Of a DNA stretch of 64,000 nt, positions 56,920-64,000 are shown in pieces (the stretch's first letter is position 1; each line of letters starts with the position of its first letter). Under the pieces are notes generated by a model, which saw only the letters and a list, made by a program, of their open reading frames with translations, did not search any database and was not told where the DNA came from. The stretch is from assembly GCF_013201075.1 (NCBI RefSeq), contig NZ_CP053708.1:4159501-4223500 (forward strand), in the 5' to 3' direction. A program made the position numbers and the translations under genes. Origin of the DNA: Lichenicola cladoniae. Lineage in GTDB: Bacteria > Pseudomonadota > Alphaproteobacteria > Acetobacterales > Acetobacteraceae.

Positions 56920-59672
56920 CCACGCCTGCTTCCGTAATGCCCAGGGCCACCTATCGCCTGCAGTTCCATGCGGGCTTCGGCTTCAAGGACGCCACCGCGA
57001 TCGCGCCGTATCTGGGTCGCCTGGGCGTCAGCCACGTCTACGCCTCGCCTTACCTGAAGGCGCGGCCGGGCAGCACGCATGGCTACGACATCACCGATCA
57101 CCAGGCGCTGAACCCGGAACTCGGCACCGAGGAGGATTTCTCCGCCATGGTGGCGGCATTGCGCCAGGCCGGGCTCGGGCAGATCCTGGATTTCGTGCCC
57201 AACCACATGGGTGTCGGCGGTTCGGACAATCCGCTCTGGCTCGATGTGCTGGAATGGGGTCCGGAGTCGGAACACGCAGGCTGGTTCGACATCGACTGGG
57301 ATCCGGATCGCCGCTACCTGCTGAACAAGCTGCTGGTGCCGTTTCTCGGCGACCAGTACGGCGTCGAACTCAAGGCCGGCAACCTCGCGCTCAAATACGA
57401 CGAGGACGAGGGCACTCTTGCGGTCTGGGCCTACGATACCCACAAGCTGCCGATCTGCCCGCTATTCTACGATCGCATTCTGGCGCATGAGAATGCGGGC
57501 CTCGACCGGCTCAGCGATCTGTTCTCCGACCTGCCGATGTGGCGGCCGCAGGTGGCTGAGCGCGCGCGTGCGCTGAAGGCCGAGCTTGCGGCGCTGCTGA
57601 ACGACGATGCCGAGGCCCGTGCGGCACTCGACGCCCAGATCGCTTCGTTCAACGGGGATTGGAAGGCGCTCGACGCGCTGATCCAAGAGCAGTTCTGGCG
57701 CGTCGCGTACTACGGCGTCGCCGGCGACGACATCAACTACCGCCGGTTCTTCAACATCAATGATCTCGCCGGCTTGCGCATGGAACTACCGGCGGTGTTC
57801 CGCCATGCGCATGCGCGGATCATCCCCTGGGTCGAGGACGGCACGCTCGACGGCATCCGGCTCGACCATGTCGACGGGCTGCTCGATCCGAAGCGGTATT
57901 TCGACGATCTGCGGGCCGCCTCCACGCGCCCCTTCTATCTGGTGATCGAGAAGATCCTGGCGGCACACGAGCAGCTTCGCGAGGATTGGCCGGTCGAAGG
58001 TACCACCGGCTACGATTTCACCAACCTCGTGCTCGGCGCGATGATCAACCCGGCTGCCGAGGAAAGCTTCACCGAGACCTACAAGTCGTTCACCGGGCTG
58101 GTCACGCCGTTCGCCGAAATCGTGCGCGAGTGCAAGATCCGCATCATGGAAAACGAGATGGCGAGCGAGCTGAACGTGCTCGGCCGCGATGCCGGACGTG
58201 TCGCCCGCCAGAACCCGATGACCGCGGATTTCACCCGCAACATCCTGCAGCGCGCGATCAAGCAGATCGTCGCCAGCTTCCCGGTCTATCGCACCTATAT
58301 CGACATGGACGGCGCCCAGGAGGATGCCGACCGACGCGATCTCGACTGGGCGATGGCGCAGGCGCGACGCGGCGATTCCAACATCGACCCGTCGGTGTTC
58401 GACTTCCTGCATGGCGCGTTGTCGGGCCAGGTGGTGGCCGCGCCGAAAAGCGGTTTCAGCCGTACCGCCGTGCTGCGGTTCGCAATGAAGCTGCAGCAGT
58501 ATTCCGGCCCGGTCATGGCCAAGGGACTCGAGGACACCACCTTCTATCGCTACAACCGGCATGTCGCGCTGAACGAAGTGGGCGGCGAACCGGAACGCTT
58601 CGGCATCAGCGCCAACGCGTTCCACAAGGCCAATGCCCAGCGCGCGAAGAACTGGCCGCACGCGATGCTCGGCACCTCGACCCACGACACCAAGCGTGGC
58701 GAGGATACCCGCGCCAGGCTGGCCGTGCTCTCCGACCTGCCCGAGGAGTGGAGCCGCCAGGTCACCATCTGGAGCCGGCTGCTGCGTGCCCGCCGGGGCG
58801 ATATCGGCGGGAACGCCCCACCCGATCGCAACGATGAGTACCTGCTCTACCAGCTTCTGGTCGGCTCCTGGCCGGTGGAACTTCTCGAGCAAACCGACGA
58901 GGCGGCGTTGCAGGTCTATGCCGAGCGTCTCAAGGGTGCGCTCGAGAAGTCGATGCGCGAGGCCAAGCTGCACTCGACCTGGACCGCCCCGGATACCGCC
59001 TACGAGGACGCGATGCAGGCCTTCGCCCGCGATGCGCTCGACACCAACCGTGGCGGCTTCCTCGCGAGCTTCCTGCCGTTCGCACAGCGGGTCGCCCGCC
59101 TCGGCGTACAGAACAGCCTGATCCAGACGGTGATGAAGCTGACCCTCCCTGGCATGCCCGACATCTACCAGGGCTGCGAGATGTGGGACCTGAGCCTGGT
59201 CGACCCGGATAATCGTCGGCCGGTCGACTACACCGTGCGGCAGGTGGCGCTGGCGGACCTCGAGCCCAGGCTGGAGCATGTCGAAGGCCGTGGCAGCCTG
59301 CTCGGCGAGTTGCTGCAGGACTGGCATGACGGCCGGATCAAGCTGGCCGTGACCGCGCTGCTTCTCGACCTGCGCCGGGAGCAGACCTCCCTGTTCGCGA
59401 CCGGGAGCTATGAGCCGGTGTCGATCGAAGGCGGCAAGTCGGACCAGGCGCTCGGCTATATGCGCGGCGCCGACGACCAGCGGCTGGTGGTGCTCGTCGC
59501 CCGCTACCCGGGGCTGCGCGAGACCGATCCTGACTGGGGCGATACCGTGGCCATGCTGCCGGACGGGCGTTGGACCGACTGGTTGAGCGGCCGCGTCGTC
59601 GAAGGTGGCCAGGCGGTGAAGCTGGGCGAGTTGTTCGACGTGCTGCCGGCAGTGGTGCTGCGGTCGAGCTGA
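56916..59672 (+). CDS. treY: Malto-oligosyltrehalose synthase
   Basis: A 918-residue GH13 transglycosylase that rearranges the reducing-end glucose of maltodextrin into a trehalose end. Motifs include PRATYRLQFHAGFGFKDA, the Asp nucleophile region GIRLDHVDGLLDP, the acid/base region LVIEKILAAHEQL with TTGYDFTN, and LGTSTHDTKRGEDTRARL. The length suits the family. With glgX and treZ it converts glycogen-type glucan into trehalose, an osmotic and desiccation protectant. It is the last gene of the operon and is followed by a hairpin. Confidence 0.95.
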
Positions 59673-59680
59673 TCTCCCCG

Positions 59681-59729
59681 CCCGTTCGCCACGTGTCCGC
59701 ATGCCATGCGGATGACATCGGCGAGCGGG
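59681..59729. terminator. Composite hairpin after treY
   Basis: An outer 10-bp stem (CCCGTTCGCC / GGCGAGCGGG, one G-U pair) encloses an inner perfect 7-bp stem (TCCGCAT / ATGCGGA, loop GCC). It lies 9 nt after the treY stop. It lacks a T tract, so it may act as a factor-dependent terminator or 3'-end stabiliser. Confidence 0.5.
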
Positions 59730-59767
59730 CAGGCTAGCCTCCGGGGCCAGAACCGGAGGATCACCCG

Positions 59768-60304
59768 ATGCCCGATCCGCAGACCGACACCCACCCTGTT
59801 CCCGCGCCGCCGCTCGGCTTCACGCACGAACAGATCGAGGCGCTCTACTTCAACGCGGCGCGCGAAGGACAGGACGACCTCCTGGCGCAGTTTCTCGATG
59901 CCGGCGCAGACCCCAACCGGATCGACGGGAAGGGCTACACGCCGCTGATCCTGGCATCCTATAACGGTCATGCGGCGGCCACCGAGTTGCTGCTCGCTCG
60001 CGGTGGCGATCCGAAACTGCGCGACGGCAAGGGCAACACCGCTCTGTCCGGCGTCGCCTTCAAGGGCGACATCCCCATCGCGCGCCTGCTGCTCGAGGCG
60101 GGTGCTGCGATCGATGCACCGAATCATGTCGGCCGCACGCCGCTGATGTTCGCGGTGATGTTCGGCCGCGAGGCGATGGTGAACTTCCTGCTGGGACAGG
60201 GCGCCGACCCGACCATCCATGACGGCGAAGGCACCACCGCCATCATCCTGGCCGAGCGCCAGGGCAGCGTCACCCTTGCACAGAGAATGTCCACCCGGCG
60301 CTGA
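59768..60304 (+). CDS. Ankyrin-repeat protein
   Basis: A 178-residue protein made almost wholly of ankyrin repeats, about four, each with TPL/TAL-like turns and LL-ARGG/GADP ends (for example GKGYTPLILASYNGHAAATE and VGRTPLMFAVMFGREAMVNF). It should be a protein-protein interaction module, cytoplasmic because no signal peptide is seen. GGAGG lies about 7 nt upstream of the ATG at 59768. The partner is unknown. It is convergent with the LysR gene, 8 nt apart. Confidence 0.9.
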   Translation: MPDPQTDTHPVPAPPLGFTHEQIEALYFNAAREGQDDLLAQFLDAGADPNRIDGKGYTPLILASYNGHAAATELLLARGGDPKLRDGKGNTALSGVAFKGDIPIARLLLEAGAAIDAPNHVGRTPLMFAVMFGREAMVNFLLGQGADPTIHDGEGTTAIILAERQGSVTLAQRMSTRR

Positions 60305-60312
60305 AACCCGCT

Positions 60313-61230
60313 TCAGGCTGAGCCCGGACCGACCCGGATCATGTCGATGAACGCGCGCAATGGCGCCGGGACCTGCCGCCGTCCGGGGTAGTACAGGTAA
60401 AAGTACGGCAGGACCGGACACCAATCCTCCAGAACCCGCGTCAGGCTGCCGTTCGCGATCTGCTCGGCTGCGATCCGCTCATAGACGTGGGCCAGGCCGA
60501 CCCCTTCCAGGGCCGCCGTCATCATGAGCACGGTGTCATCGACGATGAGCCTACCCGTCACCTCGACCTCGATCACCTCGCCGTCCCGGGCAAATTCCCA
60601 GGAATAGTGCGTCCCGCTGGGGTAGCGGCGCTCGATGCAGGCGTGTGCATGCAGGTCCTGGGGCGCCCGGGGTTTCTCATGTCGGGCGAAGTAGGCCGGC
60701 GCTCCGACGACCGCGAAACGCCGCTGCGGCCCGACCGGCACCGCGATCATGTCCTGAGCCAGGCGGGCGCTCGGACGGATGCCGGCATCGAACCCGGCGG
60801 CCACGATATCGACCAGCCCGTCGTCGCTCACCACCTCCAGCCTGACGTCCGGGTAGGCTGCCAGGAACCTGGCCATCACCGGCCTCACCACCAGCTCGGC
60901 GGCCGTCCTCGGCACGTTCAGCCGCAACAGCCCGGCCGGCCGGCCGCGAACCGCCCGTGCCTCGCTGATCGCGTCGGCAATGTCGCCCACCGCCGGACCG
61001 ATGCGCCTGAGCAGATGCTCGCCGGCCTCGGTCAGGCGGATGCTGCGGCTGGTCCGGTTGAACAGCCTGACATCGATGGTCTCCTCCAGCCCGCGAATGA
61101 CATGGCTCAGCGCGGACGGGCTGACGTTCCGCTCCGCTGCCGCCTTGCGGAAGCTGCCGTGCCGGGCGACCGCCAGGAACGTTTCGAGCGCTGAAGAGGC
61201 TGGAAGCGCCATGGATGAGGATGCCTTCAT
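60313..61230 (-). CDS. LysR family transcriptional regulator
   Basis: An approximately 305-residue regulator. The N-terminal helix-turn-helix reads LETFLAVARHGSFRKAAAER and NVSPSALSHVIRGLEETI. The C-terminal effector-binding half (about residues 90-300) has the periplasmic-binding-protein fold and resembles the AaeR/DsdC-like group acting on oxidoreductase genes. It is divergent from the SDR gene, with 89 nt between the starts, and therefore probably controls the SDR-MDR pair. Starts at 61230 and 61212 are both possible; neither has a strong ribosome-binding site. Confidence 0.9.
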   Translation of the reverse strand: MKASSSMALPASSALETFLAVARHGSFRKAAAERNVSPSALSHVIRGLEETIDVRLFNRTSRSIRLTEAGEHLLRRIGPAVGDIADAISEARAVRGRPAGLLRLNVPRTAAELVVRPVMARFLAAYPDVRLEVVSDDGLVDIVAAGFDAGIRPSARLAQDMIAVPVGPQRRFAVVGAPAYFARHEKPRAPQDLHAHACIERRYPSGTHYSWEFARDGEVIEVEVTGRLIVDDTVLMMTAALEGVGLAHVYERIAAEQIANGSLTRVLEDWCPVLPYFYLYYPGRRQVPAPLRAFIDMIRVGPGSA

Positions 61231-61319
61231 CAGTCTGGTGAGAAGAACAACTATGTTCTCATCGTCGCCCCGACGTCCAATCTGGAGAGGACCGAAGCGC
61301 ATCGACAGGACATGCCAGC

Positions 61320-62078
61320 ATGCAACTCGATCTATCCGACAAGACCGCCCTGGTGACCGGAGCCAGTGCCGGACTGGGCGCAGCGATAGCCGGGTGTCTG
61401 GCGCGTGAAGGCGTGCATCTGGCGATCACCGCACGCCGCATAGACCCGTTGCGCAGCCTGGCGACCAAGCTTGAAGCCGGCGGCGCGATGCCGGTGCGTC
61501 TTATCCAGGGCGACCTCACCAGGCAGGACGATCTGGAGCGGATAGCCGCGGAGGCCATCCAGGGACTGGGCCGGGTAGACATCCTGATCAACTGTGCCGG
61601 CGCCTCCAGCCCGGTCTCGATCGAGGATGGCGACACGGTCTGGGACGAGGCCGCCATGCTGAACTTCACCGCGATCCGTCGCCTGACGCACCGGCTGCTT
61701 CCTGCCATGCAGGCGCGTCGCTGGGGACGGATCATCAACATCAGCGGCAGCATGGAACAGCGCCGACTCAATGCCGCGGCGGCCGCGAAAGGCGCGCTGC
61801 ATATCTGGGCGAAAAGCCTGTCCTGCGTCGTGGCGAAAGACTGCGTCACCGTGAACACGATCGCGCCCGGCCGTCTCTGGAGCGAACAGATCCGCGAGCG
61901 GCTGCACCCCGACCAGCGGGAACGCGACGCCTTCATCGACGCCAACATCCCGATCGGCCGCTTTGGCGAACCGGAAGAGCTCGGCGTCCTGGCAGCGTTC
62001 CTGGCCTCTCCGGTCGCCTCCTACATCACCGGCACGGTGATCGCGGTGGATGGCGGCATGCAGCGATCCCCTCACTGA
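61320..62078 (+). CDS. SDR oxidoreductase with altered active site
   Basis: A 252-residue short-chain dehydrogenase/reductase. The cofactor motif is TGASAGLGAAIAG (residues 13-25), and ILINCAGASS provides the NAG motif. The lysine of YxxxK is present (K157), but the catalytic Tyr is replaced by Ala (A153 in LNAAAAAKGAL). The C-terminal IPIGRFGEPEELGVLAAFLA and SYITGTVIAVDGGM are FabG-like. Loss of the Tyr is seen in a subgroup of family members; whether they still reduce ketones is uncertain. It is divergent from the LysR gene and 38 nt upstream of the MDR gene. Confidence 0.88.
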   Translation: MQLDLSDKTALVTGASAGLGAAIAGCLAREGVHLAITARRIDPLRSLATKLEAGGAMPVRLIQGDLTRQDDLERIAAEAIQGLGRVDILINCAGASSPVSIEDGDTVWDEAAMLNFTAIRRLTHRLLPAMQARRWGRIINISGSMEQRRLNAAAAAKGALHIWAKSLSCVVAKDCVTVNTIAPGRLWSEQIRERLHPDQRERDAFIDANIPIGRFGEPEELGVLAAFLASPVASYITGTVIAVDGGMQRSPH

Positions 62079-62116
62079 ATTTCATATCGGCCCGAACCGG
62101 CGAAAGGATCTCCATC

Positions 62117-63124
62117 ATGAAGCTCATCGAACTCACGGCTCCCCGCCTCGACGCATTCCGCACGGCGTCGCGCCCCACCCCGCGCCCGGCCCATGGCGAA
62201 GTACTCGTCCGATTGCGCGCCGCCTCCCTCAACTTCCTCGATATCGCCGTCGCGACCGGAGCCTATCCGGGGCCGGTATTTCCGATGGTCCCGGTGGCCG
62301 ACGGGGCCGGGGAAATCGCCGAGCTCGGCACCGGTGTCGACGGATGGTCGGTCGGCGATCGTGTGGTCCCGCACTTCATGCCCGACTGGCAGGACGGAAC
62401 GCTGACCCCATCCCTGTTTGGCGCCCGCCGCGGCGTGACTCGCCCAGGTAGCCTCGCGGAATACGTGGTGGTCCCCGCCGCCTCGCTGGTTTCCATCCCG
62501 GAACATCTGAGCTTTGCGGAAGCCTCGACGTTGCCGATCGCCGCGACGACGGCCTGGCGGGCGGTTCGCTCCGCGAAGCTCGGCCCACACTCCACGGCTC
62601 TCCTGCTCGGGACCGGCGGCGTCTCGATCTTCGCGCTGCAGTTCGCCAAGGCGCATGGCGCGAGGGTCATCGTCACCTCGTCGTCGGACGAGAAGCTCGA
62701 GCGCGCCCGCGGACTCGGCGCCGACCTCACCATCAACTATCGCGACATTCCGGACTGGAACACCGAAGCCCTGCGACTGACCGGTGGATCCGGTGCCGAC
62801 CTGGTGCTCGAGACCGGCGGCACCGAGACATTCCCACGGTCGGTCGATGCCGCTGCACTGGCGGGAACCGTGTTCGTGATCGGCTTCCTGACCGGTACAC
62901 AGCCCACCATCGACGTGCTGCCGATCATGGAGAAGGAACTGCGGATCCAGGGCAACAACACCGGTCCGGTCGCCGCTCTGCGTGCAGCCGCCGCCGCGAT
63001 CGCCAGGCATCGTCTGGTCCCGGTGATCGACCAAAGCTTTGCGATGGACGACGTCGCCGAGGCCTACGCGCATCTCGCAGCCGGAGGACGGCATTTCGGC
63101 AAGCTGGTGATCACCATCGACTGA
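62117..63124 (+). CDS. Zinc-independent MDR alcohol dehydrogenase/quinone oxidoreductase
   Basis: A 335-residue medium-chain dehydrogenase/reductase. The N-terminal GroES-like half (LRAASLNFLDIAVATGAYPG) lacks the catalytic and structural zinc Cys clusters. The nucleotide-binding half has ALLLGTGGVSIFALQFAKAH (GTGGVS). It resembles the NAD(P)-dependent alcohol dehydrogenase/quinone reductase branch. The substrate is unknown, but it is likely shared with the SDR upstream in the same LysR-controlled pair. Its 3' end overlaps the convergent M20 gene by 14 nt. Confidence 0.88.
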   Translation: MKLIELTAPRLDAFRTASRPTPRPAHGEVLVRLRAASLNFLDIAVATGAYPGPVFPMVPVADGAGEIAELGTGVDGWSVGDRVVPHFMPDWQDGTLTPSLFGARRGVTRPGSLAEYVVVPAASLVSIPEHLSFAEASTLPIAATTAWRAVRSAKLGPHSTALLLGTGGVSIFALQFAKAHGARVIVTSSSDEKLERARGLGADLTINYRDIPDWNTEALRLTGGSGADLVLETGGTETFPRSVDAAALAGTVFVIGFLTGTQPTIDVLPIMEKELRIQGNNTGPVAALRAAAAAIARHRLVPVIDQSFAMDDVAEAYAHLAAGGRHFGKLVITID

Positions 63125-64000
63125 CCTGCGCCGATCGATCCGGGATCCAGCTTTGCAGCAGCCTCGCCAGCACCCGCACGCCGAGCGCTGCATCGCCGGC
63201 CTGGATCGCCTCGGCGGGAGTGTGGCTGATCCCGCCCTTGCAGCGCACGAACAGCATCGCGATCGGACAAAGTGACGCCATCGCCATGGCGTCATGGCCG
63301 GCACCGCTGGGCAACCGTCGGGTCGCCACGCCCTCCGCGGCACAGGCCTGCTCGAGCCGGGACTGCAATGCAGTGTCGCATGGTGCGGCCGGGGCATCAT
63401 GGACCGGTTCGATCGCCAACCGGACGCCATGCGCCTGCGCAATCGCGCCGATGTCGGCCCTGATCGCGTTCCACGCCTTTGTTCGGTCGGTGTCCAGCGG
63501 TGCGCGCAGGTCGAGCGTGAACATCGCCTGGCCCGGGATGACGTTCACAGCACCCGGCTGCACCTCGATCCGGCCGATCGTGGCGGTGACGTCCTGCAGG
63601 CCAAGGGCAATCCGCCTGATCGCAACCAGCATCTCGGCCGCTGCCGCCAGGGCATCGCGACGGCTGGCCATCGGCACCGTGCCGGCGTGTCCCGCCTCGC
63701 CCTCGACCAGCAGCCGGTAGCGGCCGGCCCCGTTGATTGCGGTCACGATCCCGAGCGCCAGACCCGCCTGCTCCAGCACCGGTCCCTGCTCGATGTGCAG
63801 CTCGACGAAACCCAGCACCGGGCCGGCGATCCGCGCCGTCGAGAGCCCATCCGGATCGCCGTCGAACGCCGAAAGCGCCTCGGCCAGCGAGATCCCGTCC
63901 GCGTCCGTGGCGGCAAGCTGGCGTTCGATGTCCAGCGTCCCGGCCAGCGCCCGCGATCCGGTCAGGGTGACCGGGAACCTGACCCCTTCCTCGTCCCCGA
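63111..64000 (-). CDS. M20 amidohydrolase, allantoate amidohydrolase/carbamoylase type (5' end outside the window)
   Basis: At least 296 C-terminal residues of a zinc-dependent amidohydrolase of the AllC/hydantoinase-carbamoylase group. It hydrolyses N-carbamoyl bonds such as those of allantoate, ureidoglycolate or N-carbamoyl amino acids. Visible motifs include DEEGVRFPVTLTGSRALAGT near the right edge, VLGFVELHIEQGPVLE, GEAGHAGTVPM, SGAGHDAMAMA and GGISHTPAEAI. These cover the zinc ligands and the dimer-interface His. The N-terminal metal site lies beyond position 64000. It is convergent with the MDR gene. Confidence 0.92.
   Translation of the reverse strand, partial: GDEEGVRFPVTLTGSRALAGTLDIERQLAATDADGISLAEALSAFDGDPDGLSTARIAGPVLGFVELHIEQGPVLEQAGLALGIVTAINGAGRYRLLVEGEAGHAGTVPMASRRDALAAAAEMLVAIRRIALGLQDVTATIGRIEVQPGAVNVIPGQAMFTLDLRAPLDTDRTKAWNAIRADIGAIAQAHGVRLAIEPVHDAPAAPCDTALQSRLEQACAAEGVATRRLPSGAGHDAMAMASLCPIAMLFVRCKGGISHTPAEAIQAGDAALGVRVLARLLQSWIPDRSAQVSRW

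Overview
The window is high-GC, densely packed bacterial chromosome that reads as an alphaproteobacterium, most likely of the family Acetobacteraceae. The support is a fused transaldolase/glucose-6-phosphate isomerase inside one long pentose-phosphate operon, a short GndA-type 6-phosphogluconate dehydrogenase, a MucR/Ros-type regulator, an sppA-ihfB pair, a zf-CHCC (NDUFS6-like) zinc protein and an OpgH-type glucan synthase. No rRNA is present, so the genus cannot be fixed.

Layout. 1-8.7 kb: ihfB (5' end only), sppA, a coniferyl-aldehyde-type dehydrogenase, a MucR-like regulator, a small lipoprotein, a small zinc-ribbon protein, a coupled glycosyltransferase + GH1-like glycosidase, a Nudix hydrolase, two overlapping related micro-membrane proteins and a membrane-anchored alpha/beta hydrolase. 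8.7-16.1 kb: a truncated NRPS-like condensation/adenylation protein, a DUF1796 papain-like protein, an OpgH glucan glucosyltransferase, and a TPP-dependent pyruvate oxidase-like enzyme with a Tat signal. 16.1-21.7 kb: a decayed, AT-richer island ending at a tRNA-Arg(CCG) gene. It holds a broken tyrosine integrase, an intact IS630-type element with clear inverted repeats inserted in the integrase 3' end, a frameshifted membrane protein, a truncated serine recombinase and a coupled pair of unknown genes. 21.8-32.5 kb: a lipoprotein hydrolase, then zf-CHCC, polA, a Sco copper chaperone and a five-gene Opp/Dpp-type ABC importer, tightly joined. 32.5-34.2 kb: a YaiI-family protein, an isolated lower-GC gene with ADP-ribosyltransferase-like residues, and a 48-bp near-perfect palindrome.

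34.2-45.7 kb (minus strand): tkt, tal-pgi, gnd, zwf, two paralogous HAD phosphatases, pgl, rpiA and gntK. Together they encode gluconate phosphorylation, the oxidative pentose-phosphate branch and most of the non-oxidative branch, apparently as one transcription unit with many 1-8 nt overlaps. In this sequence rpiA is out of frame because of a third copy of a 5-bp tandem repeat. 45.9-50.4 kb: an RND efflux pump and its membrane-fusion protein. 50.6-59.7 kb: ndh (type II NADH dehydrogenase), a metallo-beta-lactamase-fold hydrolase, then glgX-treZ-treY, which debranch alpha-glucan and turn it into trehalose. 59.8-64 kb: an ankyrin protein, a LysR regulator divergent from an SDR + MDR oxidoreductase pair, and the 3' part of an AllC/hydantoinase-type M20 amidohydrolase.

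The most interesting items are the repeat-driven frameshift in rpiA, the Tat-exported pyruvate oxidase-like enzyme, the condensation protein with an eroded adenylation domain, the unknown gene pair and frameshifted membrane protein in the island, the ART-like orphan gene, the paralogous micro-membrane pair and the two HAD phosphatases embedded in the pentose-phosphate operon. No CRISPR array and no clearly complete new defence system was seen.
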